Assembly: GCA_012064415.1 (NCBI GenBank)
Contig: SSNU01000030.1
Coordinates: forward strand, 1-64,000
Direction of reading: 5' to 3'
DNA from: Gyrodactylus bullatarudis
Taxonomy: Eukaryota; Platyhelminthes; Monogenea; Gyrodactylidea; Gyrodactylidae
DNA: 64,000 nucleotides
The number at the start of each line of letters is the position of its first letter. Position 1 is the first letter of the stretch. The notes below the pieces were generated by a model. That model was not told the DNA's origin. It did no database searches and saw nothing but the letters and a program-made list of their open reading frames with translations. Position numbers and translations under genes: made by a program. Shown here piece by piece: positions 34,197-46,113 of this stretch.

Positions 34197-35399
34197 TTAA
34201 CGGATTGTTGAATTGCTCATAACATGGAAATGGTTCTCTGTCGATTGGTTAAGGGATTGGCTCATACTCTGGCTGAAATTGAAATTGTGTAGCATATTGG
34301 GCATAGACTGTGAAATTGGACACATTTGTTCAAATGAAACCATGGCCTGAGATTTCTGTTCCTTTAGAGCATAGAGATCCATCATCCTCCGATAGACCTC
34401 AAAGAAGCTGGACGTTGAGTTGTTATTTGTAGTGGTTGAATTTCTCATTATAGTTTGATTAATAAATGAATGTGTGGAATCAATTGAGGGGAGGGATGAC
34501 TCGCTCTTTTGATCGGAATTTGTCTGACTATCAACAACATCTTGGCCAATTAAATTGGAAATCATGAAAGATGTGTTCTGATGTAGATTCGATGATGATG
34601 AACCTTCATCAACATGTGTCTTTAAATGGGTTTTAAGTGAACTTTCCTGAGCATACGATTTCCCACATTGAGTACAACTATAAGGCTTACGTCCAGTGTG
34701 AGTTGATTCATGTGCATTCAAGTATCGTTCTGTTGCAAATCCACGGTCACAAGTGGAACATCTAAATGGCCATTGGTTATTATGACTATATTCATGCTTC
34801 TTTAGGTCTCCAGGAGTCAAGAATGCCTTTGGACACTGACTGCATGTATGCTTTCTAACATTGCTATGGGTATACTTGTGAAAGATGAGATTAGATCCGG
34901 CAGCAAATCTCCGGCCACAGATATCACAAACATAGGGACGTTGACCGGTATGTGTTCTCTCGTGAGTGTTGACACCGCTTCTTGTTGAAAATCCCTTCCC
35001 ACAGTAGCTACAATCGAATGGGCGTTCTCCCGTATGAGTTAGGGTGTGTCTCTTCAAAAGGGATGGCCGATCAAATTGCTTGTCACAAAATTCACATTGA
35101 TGCATTCGACGCTGGCGTTTCCGTGTTTTGTTAACTTGATGGTCATCTGTCTCTTCGTTATCACTTTGTTGGATTAGTCTTGTCTTCAAGCTGGTTGGAG
35201 TACTTGTGAGAATTTTCTTAAGCAACCTTGTTCTACCATCCTCAGGACTTGTTTGATTCGACGATGAATTTGAGGCAGAATAAATGGTGCCCTGTGTTGT
35301 GCCCAAGCCAGAGTCTTTGGTCAATACTGATTCATTCTGAATGTACCCGCAGAAGGAGTTTTGATTCATTTCGACCATTGAGATGTCATTCAAATTCAT
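34197..35399 (-). CDS. Six-finger C2H2 zinc-finger protein, putative transcription factor
   Basis: One large exon encodes 400 residues from the ATG at 35399. Six consecutive C2H2 fingers occupy residues 102-262 at exact 28-residue spacing; each has C-x2-C and H-x3-H. Krüppel-type linkers (THTGERPF, THTGQRPY, THTGRKPY) join most, but fingers 3-4 and 4-5 have altered linkers (THSNVRKH, SHNNQWPF). A basic KTRKRQRR patch (~91-98) precedes the fingers and probably directs nuclear import. The N-terminal 100 and C-terminal 135 residues are Ser/Asn/Gln-rich and probably disordered. The sequence directly before the ATG is a splice acceptor (CCTTCTTTAG), so this Met is either the first coding codon after a 5' UTR intron or internal (see the exon at 35456-35572). 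It likely binds DNA and regulates transcription; no orthologue was recognised. Confidence 0.88.
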   Translation of the reverse strand: MNLNDISMVEMNQNSFCGYIQNESVLTKDSGLGTTQGTIYSASNSSSNQTSPEDGRTRLLKKILTSTPTSLKTRLIQQSDNEETDDHQVNKTRKRQRRMHQCEFCDKQFDRPSLLKRHTLTHTGERPFDCSYCGKGFSTRSGVNTHERTHTGQRPYVCDICGRRFAAGSNLIFHKYTHSNVRKHTCSQCPKAFLTPGDLKKHEYSHNNQWPFRCSTCDRGFATERYLNAHESTHTGRKPYSCTQCGKSYAQESSLKTHLKTHVDEGSSSSNLHQNTSFMISNLIGQDVVDSQTNSDQKSESSLPSIDSTHSFINQTIMRNSTTTNNNSTSSFFEVYRRMMDLYALKEQKSQAMVSFEQMCPISQSMPNMLHNFNFSQSMSQSLNQSTENHFHVMSNSTIR

Positions 35400-35455
35400 C
35401 TAAAGAAGGAAATAAAAATATTTATTATTCATCAAGCATTAAAAACCATAGTTAC

Positions 35456-35572
35456 ACACACAGAGAAAAAACTTTGAGTAGAAATTAAAGTCATGAAGTC
35501 TTTCGAGTGAGAATTTCCACCTGATTGGAATGCCCCTCCTGATAAACCACTCCAGGTGTCAACTTTCTCCAT
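35456..35572 (-). CDS. Candidate N-terminal exon of the zinc-finger gene
   Basis: From an ATG at 35572 the frame stays open for 39 codons to a donor (TGTGT|GTAACT, GT at 35455-35454). Splicing out 56 nt (35455-35400) to the acceptor before 35399 keeps phase 0 and adds MEKVDTWSGLSGG... to the protein. The composition (Gly/Ser-rich) suits an N-terminal region. Alternatively the stretch is 5' UTR. RNA evidence is needed to decide. Confidence 0.45.
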
Positions 35573-35927
35573 TTGAAAATAATAAAATAAATTCAAAGGA
35601 CTCATACTGATTCTTTTGAGCACGCAATGAGAAGTAAACGATGAAAAAACAAACTTGACTTAATTGCCCTAAAGGCGTCTCCTCACTCTACAGGTGATTT
35701 ATTTAAGTAAGAAGTAGGAGATTTTATGAAACAAATGAGCAAAACATTAGATGGAAAGGATTAGTGGGGTAACTCACGTTTAGCTAGATATTATTTCTTC
35801 TTTTATTCTGGGAAATAAGTAGTTTCGATTACAGTCCAATGGTGATGAGAAATTCTGATTTTAATCCAACGAAAGAGTTATGTAAAACAATATGAAGTTG
35901 TGATAGTAATGAGATGTCGAAATTAAA

Positions 35928-35940
35928 CTTTTATATATCC
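35928..35940 (-). promoter_or_regulatory. TATA-box-like element upstream of the zinc-finger gene
   Basis: On the minus strand this reads GGATATATAAAAG, a good TATA match, roughly 360 bp upstream of the candidate first ATG. A GT donor-like CGTGAGTTACC lies between (about 35775), which would fit a spliced 5' leader. The role is inference. Confidence 0.4.
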
Positions 35941-36449
35941 CTTACATCATGGGGAGAAGAGATGTAAGAATACATTGAAATTAGGGGGGTGGAGAAGTAT
36001 CATGTAATGTGGAAATCTCTTTTTTGAGAAGAGAGACATTTGATTGGACAGAATAATTTCAATTATACATCATTTGATTTCTATTGGTCAGGAAGATTTC
36101 CATTTGCGATAGCCAATCGTATAATTCTTGAGGATTAGAATTTTTTCGAGTGAATTATTCCAAATTAACAATTATTGATTATTATTTTTAAGTTATTAAT
36201 ATTCTAAAATAATATTATTTTAAACAAATGGATGTAACTATTCCCGCCTTAAAGAGCTTATCTGGTTTGCCCTTTTCAAAACCAGATAATTTAAATGCTA
36301 TCAACTTCCTTTGAAACAGAAATTAAATATATTATTCGGGATCTTGGTTTAGAATATGACTTTACGTTAAGACGACTATATTATATTCATTGCCACAAGA
36401 ACCCTTCATATTCATAAAATAAAATGGAATGAAAATTTTCCTTAATAAT

Positions 36450-36830
36450 TTATACGCTCGTAAAGTAACTATTTACTCACTACTTATAATAAACTTAACG
36501 AGAAATACGATTTGTCAAATTGTGACAACCTCAACTGCATAAAAAGTATTACTAAACATATCCGATCTAAAATTGACTACTCCCAATTTTTCCTATATCC
36601 AGATCTTCATTGAGTAGAACTAACCAGGTGATTTTCGATTTTAATTTTTCAGATCAACTGTCAACACTTTTTCAACTGCAATCAAAAAACTCATTTATTA
36701 TTTATGTTTCTACCTCGTCTTTAATCCAAAAACAAGATCTACTATTTGCATTATATCCTATTATTATTTTGTAAACCATTATTTTTTCAATTTAGATTTT
36801 ATTTCTAACAAAAAAAAGCATGAGCTTATT
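36450..36830 (+). mobile_element. LINE 3' fragment with poly(A)
   Basis: Encodes the C-terminal LINE tail (NKLNEKYDLSNCDNLNCIKS, then HIRSKIDYSQ) and ends in TTATTTCTAACAAAAAAAAG at ~36825. About 140 bases are almost identical to 42458-42600, so the two copies are closely related. Confidence 0.7.
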
Positions 36831-36929
36831 GCAAAATAGATATTCTGAGCAGGTAAAAGATAAGATTTTCTTTTTTGAAATACTCAAAGATAGGTATTAT
36901 TCAGCAGAACTGTTAAATGGTCTCATATA

Positions 36930-37435
36930 AAATAGATAAAATGTTAGTCTCAGAAATTCCTCTTATCAAGAAAATTTTCTGACTCCATGATCTCAAAACT
37001 GTAATTACTCATGTATCAGATCTAAAATAGAAAAAAACACTTCTTTCTCTTTTGTAAAAGAAATACTGATGATTTATGAGCCTACAATGCCAATTGTCTA
37101 CGGATGAGGTCAAAACCTGCTCAAATATCTATCTGTTTTCAAATAATTTCTACCAAGTGCTATTCGATTAAACTTTTCAGATTTACATCCAAAACTAAAC
37201 CATCGAAGATGTTCTACTCCAAAAGCCAATTCGATCGCAATCAAAAACTCTTTCAAGACTATGTTTCATCCTTATAATGATAAACCATTAAAAGATTTAC
37301 TATTCATTTGTATTCTCCATTAGTATTTTGTTGCATTTCTTATTTTTCAATATAGACAAAAGAAAAAATTTCATGCTTTGCAATGATTTAATGTTATTGT
37401 ACATATCAATAAAATATTTCTAACAAAAAAAATGT
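36930..37435 (+). mobile_element. LINE 3' fragment with poly(A)
   Basis: A shorter, more decayed copy: VSLRNSSYQENFL-like coding, then a 3' UTR with CTATTCATTTGTATTCTCC and the family end ATATTTCTAACAAAAAAAAT. Same orientation and directly after the previous copy. Confidence 0.6.
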
Positions 37436-38559
37436 AAAATTTCAAAGAAAAAAACCTTTCAGATCACTCCTATATTTCTTAATCATGCATTGAGTGAAAT
37501 CGTTTGGTCAGTGCTTAGAACTCATAGACCAACCAAGTGAATTAAAAATTCCATTTTCGTTTCCAATTTTCTGGTAAAGTTCAAAACGATCATAAACTTT
37601 AGTAAAGGTCATAAATTATTTATGAAAATATGGAAAAGGAAGTTCTTTTCAAAATGTGTGAAAATACCCTATCCCCACTTCAAATGTGGGGGAAATATCC
37701 CAGGAAATAACATCCATCCCATCTCTCTGAGTTGTGATAAATCTAAGGTTCCACTTTGTCTCTGTTTTCTGTCCCAAACTTTTAACAATATTGTATGGCA
37801 ACTGTCAACACAAAACCTTACTTCCTCTATAATTACATGGTGTAGAGTTTGGATACTTTTCGAGAATAACCTTTTTTTGATAATGATAGGCCTTTCTTAT
37901 GTTTAACACAACAAAGTTATTATTGTAAACTAGCAATTATCAAAGTATTTCTCTGACAAGAGACCAAGTTGTTGTCTGGGTAATTTCCTTTAAACTTGCA
38001 TATCCAGTAAGGAAATTAATTATCCACTACTATTTTGAGGTTAATTAAAGTGTTTTCTCGTAGTTGTTATGTTTATACTGACTAAATATACATTATAATG
38101 TAATAAGAGAAGGAAATATATCTCTATTCAATTATATAATATTTAAAAAATTGAGATTTGAAACCAAAATTCCCCTTTTTTAACAATCATTGGAAATAAC
38201 ATAGATATTGTATGCTGTTATGGTGTTTAATGTATTCAACAAATATCAAAATCAAGGTACTTGATATGAAGATGAGAAATAACCATTTTTACAAAAGATC
38301 CCCAGATAGTCGGGGACAAAGATCTTTTTATTGAAATTATACATTCATTAAAATAGTATAGAGTACTAAATACAATGAATCTATAGGTTTCAGTATTTCC
38401 TCCAACTTAGAATTGAATCCATTTCATAATCTCTCAAGAATAAACTCCATTAATCTTAATTTTAATCTGAAATATTAGAACTCAGAGGATATTGAGCCTT
38501 AGAGATGTAACAAATTTTTCAACGTACTTTAAAAACCTACTCAATTGATAATACTATGA
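37436..38559. other. Gene-free stretch
   Basis: No supportable exon. An isolated family A tip (GATATGAAGATGAGAAATAA) occurs near 38275. The open frame at 37622-37906 has no family match or splice context. Confidence 0.45.
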
Positions 38560-39050
38560 CTTTTTTTTTTTGGTTTGAAATAGCGACATTTATTATATAA
38601 AAATAAAAATAAATAGAATGTATCTGTACAATGGAAAATTCTGAGCAGATAATGAGTGTTCATATACAGTTCTTCTTATGATATATGACTGCTAATGAAC
38701 TGCGAATACTCCATGCCTCATTTACACAACATCATGAGCTACTGCAGAAAATCCAAACTCACAAGAACGTAACCTCAGCAAAAAACACTGTTAACGGAGT
38801 ACCATGGATAAACTTTTCAAAAAATGTAAGATCCCAAAAACAGAGGATTAATTTTTTAAATGAAGTTCAGATTTCAGAAGGGTAAAGGAATAATTAAGTT
38901 TTTCTCTTATATAAGAAATTATTATTTTTAAATTTGATAGATCATCACAATCACGAAATTCAAAAATGGAGTCAAGGAGTCTATAGGTAGAGAGTAGATA
39001 ATGATAAGTGAAAGATGGGTTCCTAAGTGCATAGCTCACTTCTTGACATT
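38560..39050 (-). mobile_element. LINE 3' fragment, minus strand
   Basis: A T-rich start (the poly(A) read on the minus strand, ~38563-38572) is followed by the tail coding region SYALRNPSFTYHYLLSTYRL and DCDDLSNLKIIISYIREKLN. It is degenerate, with only the C-terminal tail kept. Confidence 0.6.
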
Positions 39051-39454
39051 ATTTTATACTAGATCAGGCATCAAAATGCTTTCCGTGATAATATTCAATT
39101 TTTAAGATCAGAATTTTTCAATGATTTTTTCACTAGAATTTCTAATATCATTTTTGCTGATAGAGCTTCAAGGGATTTTTCAATGAGAACAGTATTAAAA
39201 TCATGTCAAGATCATTTCTGTTAAATTTTGTTATACCAGTATGCCTAAAAGAGAATTTAGGGAAAATGGGCAATGCACAACTGTGCATGGCATTTCAAAC
39301 GAATTTTCATTTATTTATCTCACACATCATTTTTATCAAAATTATATGTGGAAATTTCACGGATTTAATAAAAGGTAAACATTCGTTACATCTCTATTGA
39401 GGGTATAAAATTCGTTTTCAAGGTGTATAATGTATAAAATCTATAATGCAACAT

Positions 39455-40670
39455 ATATTTTTTTTTTGTTTTGTTAGAATGAAAAATATATTTAAATGTA
39501 TAAATGTGTACAGATAGCATGAAATATAAAAATAAAATCTGGTTTGATTTGGGCAATTTAAATTGATAATAAAATCTGAGTTCATGGAGCAAATATCAAT
39601 TCATCGAATTGGCGAATGAGATTAGTAATCTATGATAGCTAATCATAAGGTTATAAAATATGAAAAACTAGTGTCTGCAATCAAAACGAAAATCATCTGG
39701 TTAATGGAGGTATGAATAAAGTAAAGACTTAGAGTAATCTAATTTAGATCTAATGTGTGACATGACAGATTTAAGATTAGTCAGGTCATTACAATCAGAC
39801 AATTTATATTTTAAATTAATAGCGTTGAAATTAGATAATAGGTAATTAGCATCGTATTTAGAATTCCTGAGATTATAGTTATTCTCAGAAACGGAATAGG
39901 ACTCAGAAAATTTTTTAACTATGAACGCATATCTACGAACCCAGAGAGGGTTAATCCCTGAGATCAAGATGAGTGCATTGTACGAGTCCAGGTGGGGATA
40001 TAAAGAATGTAAAAATCTATATTGTACCCGCTCAATTGTTAAAGATTGAGCATTATTCAAGTTAGGTAGAAGAGGGAAAATATAGTCAAAAAGAGGAAAT
40101 ACCAATGACTTGTAAGCTTTTAGTCTTACGTCACTGGATTTAGAGAATTTTCTAATAGAATATATTATAGTATTAATTCTAGAAATGTTAAAAAGAGGAT
40201 CAATTTTTAAATTAGATGACATACTGAAACCCAGATCTAAAGTTAAGGAGACAATTTCTCCAGGAAGTAGAAGAGATTCCATGAGAGTTGCAGGGAGACC
40301 AGATGGGAGCATAATTTTGCATTTATCTCTATTAATATAGAGCCCCATGGCCTCAAGGGAACCTTTAAGAAGCAAGAAGTTACGATTTATTTTTATAATG
40401 TCTAGAGCATTATTAATTCTAAAGACGAATTTTAGGTCGTCGGCATATTTTATGAGGACACCCTCAATATCCTCAGAGAGCTGAATATCAGCGAAGCAAA
40501 TATTAAAAAGAAGAGGGCCAATAGAAGAACCTTGGGGGACCCCAGAGTTTATCTTAACAAGTTTACTGTTGGTGGCGTTGAAAGTAACATATTGCATCCT
40601 TTTTGTTAAAAAGTACATAGTGAGATTAATTACATAAGGATCAATTTTTAAATCAATAAGTTTTTTTTAA
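39455..40670 (-). mobile_element. LINE copy with long open RT region
   Basis: The most intact copy of the local family. Its 3' end (TTCTAACAAAACAAAAAA on the minus strand) is at ~39458. It is truncated at its 5' end near 40670, directly against the oligo(T) tail of a second copy, so one inserted beside or into the other. The RT frame is described separately. Confidence 0.8.
39701..40668 (-). pseudogene. Reverse transcriptase fragment of non-LTR retrotransposon
   Basis: A continuous ~320-codon frame covers the second half of RT and the C-terminal tail. It contains NSGVPQGSSIGPLLFNI (RT motif B region), LIKYADDLKFV with the catalytic YADD, MGLYINRDKCKIM (motif D/E region), LWVRRYAFIVKKFSE and the tail HIRSKLDYSKSLL. 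No stop or frameshift occurs within it, so this copy is relatively young. The endonuclease and the first RT motifs are lost by 5' truncation, so it cannot be active itself. GVPQGSSIGPLLF and the architecture indicate a Jockey/CR1/I-type LINE; the exact clade is not assigned. Confidence 0.85.
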
Positions 40671-41040
40671 TAAAAGAAAATTTTGGGAACCTTAATGTTG
40701 ATAGGACCAAAGAAGACTCTTAGAATAGTCTAATTTAGATCTTATATGTGACATAGCAACTTTAATATTAGTAGGGTCACTACATTCAGATATTTTGTAT
40801 TTATTTTCTATCATGGTGTAAGCTGATAGTAAATAATGTTTCGAATAAGATGGATTTCTTAGGTTGTAGGAGTTTTCAGACATTTTAGCTGACTTGATAA
40901 AATTTTTAACAAGAATGGCATATCTTCGAATCCAAAGGGGGTTAAGACCTGAGAACAAGATACGAGGATTGTAGGATTCAAGGTCAGGGTATAAAAAATA
41001 TAAAAACCTAGATTGAATGTAAGAAGTTAGATTATACTCA
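40671..41040 (-). mobile_element. LINE 3' fragment, second copy in the same orientation
   Basis: Tail domain homologous to the previous copy (GLNPLWIRRYAILVKNF, NSYNLRNPSYSKHYLL, HIRSKLDYSKSLL), ending at a stop at 40692. It diverges from its neighbour by many substitutions, so it is an independent insertion. Confidence 0.75.
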
Positions 41041-42179
41041 TTCTCTCCTTTATTCAGATCTTCACTAGAAACCCGAATTTTTTTTGAATTACTTATTAGA
41101 TTTATGTTTTATTTTGTTCTATAAAAATCTCGATGATTTATAACCATTTTCTATGTACTCAATATAATTCATTTTAAGTACAGATTTATTTTCTAACAAA
41201 AAAGGTGAAGATTTCTCTTGATACTTTTTTTGTTAGAATGACTTTATTTTAAAAAAAGGTATAAAATATAAAATGGTTCTAAATGATGACATAAGAGTTT
41301 ATAGTTCTCTGGCTAGGTTAATAAATAAATAGATTCAATTTGAAATTTGTTTTGTTATTGAAAATAAAAATACACATATAGAATAGTGGATAAATAAGCC
41401 GTTCAAGAAATTTCATTAAAATCATTCTGGAGTTATTGAGGATTTTTTTGTTAGAAAATATTTATTAATAATTGATATTTTTATGTAAAGTAGGCTTTTG
41501 GTATAATCTAATAATCAGGGCAACACAAAGCATATTTTTTATTCTTCAATATGTTGTTTAATTTCAGCTTTTAAATGATTTTCTATATTGATATTTTAAA
41601 AATAATCTCAAATTCAAAAGTTATAAATGCATATTTTACATATTATATGCTTTTATGTAAAAAGCATAAAAGGGAATATTTTTGAAAATAAAGGAATATT
41701 TACCCCAATCGTTTATTAACAATTTTTATCTCACTCATCTGTAGATCAAGCCTCGTCATCTTAGACGAAAATGAATGTCTATATATTTTTTTTGTGAATT
41801 CGGCCCTTTTTTGAATTTAATTATCAATTGATTACATTCCTTGAAAAAGAAACTTTGACCATCTCAGTCTAATTTTTTTACCAACCAGAACGAATGAACA
41901 AACTCTTCTCATTTGTCAAATCAGTTATGAAAAGGAAAAGAAACTTCAATGACGAGAATATCAAGTTTTCTTGTGTATTTTCGTACAATAATAATTTACG
42001 TATATTTAATCGAGTGCTTTTTATTTTTAAAGGAATATTTAAAAGAATATTTTACGAATTTTAAGGAATATTTATAGGAAATATTTTAGAAATTTAATGA
42101 CATATTATGTGTTGCCCTGCTAATAATTTAGATCTAATATGTAACAGTATATAGCCTCAATAAAAATAAACAACTACTT
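41041..42179. other. LINE 3' UTR pieces and AT-rich DNA
   Basis: A plus-strand LINE 3' UTR ends at ~41203 (TTATTTTCTAACAAAAAAGG). Minus-strand 3' ends begin at ~41228 and ~41446 (TTTTTTTGTTAGAA). The rest is AT-rich without a recognised feature. Confidence 0.5.
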
Positions 42180-42705
42180 CGACTCTCTAAAAGATTCCCT
42201 TGAGACCATGGGTCTCTATAAAATTCCCTGAAACCCTCAGGGAATTGCTTCTACTTCCTGGAGAAATTGTCTCCTTAACTTCAGATCTGGGTTTCAGTAT
42301 TGATTTAAAATTAAATGTTAATCCTTTTCGAATTTCTTTCAGACCCTAGTATTTATGATTCATTATAGCAACGTTTAACAGCTTTTATTTTAAAAAAATT
42401 CTCTGAGTCTTCAATTAAAATTAAACGATCCTATAATCTGAGAAATACTACTTATGAAAGTAACTATTTACTCACTACTTATAATAAACTTAACGAGAAA
42501 TACGATTTGTCAAATTGTGACAACCTCAACTGCATAAAAAGTATTACTAAACATATCCGATCTAAAATTGACTTCTCCCAATCTCTCCTATATCCAGGTG
42601 ATTTTCGATTTTAATTTTTCAGATATTAATTGTATTATATCCTATTATTATTTTGTAAACCATTATTTTTTTCAATTTAGATTTTATTTCTAACAAAAAA
42701 ATGTT
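42180..42705 (+). mobile_element. LINE fragment, internally deleted
   Basis: Starts in the RT region (translation MGLYKIP..., then LLLPGEIVS), skips directly to the tail domain (YNLRNTTYESNYLLT) and ends TTTCTAACAAAAAAATG at ~42700. Its tail is nearly identical to 36460-36600. Confidence 0.65.
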
Positions 42706-43859
42706 AACATTTTATAATTATCTCTATTTTATTTTGGTCGATGGAACCTTTAAGAAGACAAAAGTTATGATGTATTTTTAAAATATCAAGACAAGTTTCC
42801 ACCTTGAAAACGAACTCAATGTAGTCAGTAAATTTCTCCATGTTCTCTTCGGGAGCTAAATATCAATCGAAAAAGTTTCATTTCTCGTAGTAAAATTCAT
42901 TGAAAAATGTTGGCGCAAATTCAAAATTTTACTTTTCCAACGAAATATTTTGAAAGGCTCATTTGTTTATTTATTCAAAGTCAAATTTCTCTCTTTATGA
43001 TTAAATGACATTGTATCCAATGAAACTCCAAGTTATCTATTTATCTTTTATATTATTTTGTACATATTTATATCAAAATTTTAATAAACTTATTTTCAAA
43101 CAAAAAAAAACTAAAGTCCACATAAAAAATTTCTCTCGTTGGTGGATTCTCTTCAAAATGAGTGTTGGAGAAGGTTACGTTAAAAAATATCTAAAATAGT
43201 AAAATGTTTAAACTTTAAAAATATCTACAGTTTAAGGAGTAATAAGATCCAATTTACGGGCTTTTTTCTTTTGAAATTAAAATTTTCCCTACAAAAAAAC
43301 TTTCGCTCAAACTTGAATTCATTTTATCCTTCATTAGACGTGTTAATTTAATAATCACTAGCGTCAGTAACCAAGTTGAATTTTTGATAAATGAGCACGA
43401 TTTTAATCCAAATCACAAGAAAGATAAGTCCCTGACATGGGGAAATCACATTTCAAGTTATCACTTTGTCCCTCCTTCTTACATAATGTTGATTGATAAT
43501 ATAGTAATAATAAAATTTGGACACATTTGGCCGAGTCTTCCCATTGATGAGTCCGCCTGTCAATAAACATTTATATTTTTTCCCCCTCGCAAACAACAAG
43601 ACTGGCCAAAGATTTATACGAAATGTCAAAAAGGGCCCATCCTTTTGAGTAGTTATATTTGAAAGAAATAATAAATATACATTGGCCTGATTTTATCGTG
43701 AATACAATAATCTTTTTCTTTCTTGTATATATACCTTGACTTTTGATGAGAAATAAAAGAACCATTCGTGTAAAATAAATGTGGGCGATAATATTTAAAA
43801 AAAAGGACCAACACCTTTGCCAAAGAATCTCAATAAACTAGAATCGCCTCTTTTCTCTC
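42706..43859. other. LINE debris and AT-rich DNA
   Basis: A minus-strand RT scrap lies at about 42735-42860, and a family H fragment (TTTCTCGTAGTAAAATTCAT, TGTTGGCGCAAATTCAAA) at 42880-42930. A 3' end (TTTTCAAACAAAAAAAAAC) lies near 43095. Open frames at 43005-43199 and 43384-43566 are not supported. Confidence 0.45.
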
Positions 43860-44060
43860 TGGGTTCGTAGATATGCATTTAAAGTTGAAAAATTTTCTGG
43901 GTCCTATTCTGTTTCTGAGAATTATAATAACCTCAGGAACTCAAAATATGAATTTAATTACTTATTATCTACTTTTAACGCTGCATTAAATTGAAATATG
44001 AATTATCTGATTGTGACGATTTGTCTAATCTTAAATTAGTCACTAAAGAGTTTTTTTCTT
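43860..44060 (+). repeat. LINE tail-domain fragment
   Basis: Translation gives RRYAFKVEKFSG, then NLRNSKYEFNYLLSTFN, closely resembling the tail at 39800-39900, before a stop. The 3' UTR is not clear. Confidence 0.55.
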
Positions 44061-45354
44061 CCCCAATTAATTGTCTTTAATGTATCAAATTCAAGGTTTT
44101 GATCTTGAAATAAATCTTGAATATTTTATCATTGTACAAATCTTAAAATACAATAGCCATAATTCGAACAATTCTCAGTGAATAATTACTCTGATCAATT
44201 CTTTAGCATTGTTACTAATATTTTACATTCAAAGATGTACCATACCTTAGAATCTTGAAAATCTTAAACTTTAACACCCATTTTGGACCATTCGATAAGA
44301 AGAGTGTAGTCCTCCTATCAGGTGAGAATTACAAGGTAGGTTATCTAAAATGAAGCAAATTCACACCTAAAGGGGACTGCTCCAATCTTACTCTCTGAGT
44401 AGAGTGTGGTATTTCTTCTTGTTTTTTATCATTTGTTTACATTAACCAGACGTTTTAACACACTTTTAGTAAATTAATAATATTGTTCATAACTAATTCA
44501 ACTTTATCCCTTGAGTGGAATTTGAGCCCATTTTAGAGAAAGTTAATTTTTTACCTCTTTTTTATTGATAAGTACAACGCTAGTTTTAAAATATGAGAAT
44601 TGATTTGATAGTTAAAGGCTAAGATTATAATAATTATTATTAACAATGAGTTCATAATAAGAACTAAATATGATGTAATAATATTCAAGTTCTGGTCTTA
44701 CTGGTAAAATTTAAAATCAATATGATCGAGAGAAAATATAAAATAACTGATTGTGATGACCTTACTAATATTAAAACTATAATGTCTCACATTAGGTCAC
44801 AACTTGATTATTCCAAGAGTCTTCTCAACGTTAATTTTCATTGATCCGGAGAATGTTGACGGAATTTCTCGAAAGGCTAGAACATCATTGTAAGACTATG
44901 GGGCACAATAAATGAGAGAAATTCTGTAAGGATTGGTAGTTATTTATATCACAGATAGTTCAGCATTTGTTGAAAGTAGTTGAAATTAAAAAAATCCGAA
45001 AAGGATTAAATGTTACAGAAATTATTTTTGTAAAATAAAAGAATAAATAAATAACACAGTCTAGCAAAAATTTTCATACTCAGTGAAATGTTTACAGTAT
45101 GCTTGTCATGTTAAAATAATGAGATTCTGAAATTTTGAAAATTTTTTAGCGTTTGGATTTCGAGAAATATTCGAATTTGTGCTTGACTGAATTTAAGGTC
45201 TTATTTTTGCTCTAAGAAGTTTATTAAAGCTCGCATTAAAATTCTTAAAGAATCGTATTATACTGCGAAAAATTCTCTACAACTCGTTACCTTAAACTTT
45301 TCAGCTATCATTATAATTAAAGTCAATTAGGTAACAAATATGAATTGAATTGAA
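44061..45354. other. Mostly gene-free; another LINE tail scrap at 44700-44850
   Basis: The segment 44720-44845 encodes KYKITDCDDLTNIKTIMSHI and SQLDYSKSLL, the LINE tail again. Nothing else is recognised. Confidence 0.5.
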
Positions 45355-46113
45355 ATGTTAAATCTATCGGCACCGAGACTATTTCAAAATTTTCATAAAA
45401 CCTAAAATTAGTAAATATCAAATTATTCTACCAAAAATATTACTAATGTACGTTCCTGAACTATAATTTGATCCAGAAATCTACCACACTAATAAAGTTA
45501 CAAAGGTTTGAAAATATCGAAAAATGCAAAAAAATTAATGAATCTGAAAAATTGAATCAAAAACATTCTGGTTTTATCTATTCAGTGAAAATTTAGTCAA
45601 ATTTTCAAAAGAATTTGCAACTGGCCAAAGAATGTTAGAGCAATTCATCTTCATTACTGGAAACCTAAGAATTTGAATTTTTAATCATCACGAAGGAAAA
45701 TCCCCAAAAGTTTCGCATCTTTTTCGTGAAAAGGAAGAGTTCTGAATTTCAATTCGATTTCTTTGATAATGTCGAGTGATTCACGTAAATGTTCAAAAAC
45801 GTCTGAAAATCCACTTAAATACATAATTTAAAAATATGTAAGAAAATATATTTAGAACCAAATGTACATTTCTTTTAAAGGATCATCAGTAGTCTCTCTT
45901 TAATATTTTCGGTGCCGAGATTATTTCACAATTTTTATAGAAACCAAAAATTAGCTATGATGATACCAAGTTATTTGGCCAAAAATATTACAAATGCAAG
46001 TTCACATTGTGGGCTTCAATTTAAACTTTAACTGATCCAGAAACCTATCAAACTGGTAGAGTTATGGAGGTTCAAAAAAAAATGGAAAATAGACATCGTC
46101 ACCGAAAGGGTTA
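45355..46113. repeat. Nested repeats of families D and E
   Basis: Two family D pieces (45365-45540, starting CGGCACCGAGACTATTTC; 45908-46113, ending CACCGAAAGGGTTAA) enclose a family E piece (~45560-45900) that matches the first ~130 bases of the window in inverted orientation. This could be one element inserted into another. The terminal TTAA at 46110-46113 supports the piggyBac-like target preference of family D. Confidence 0.5.
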
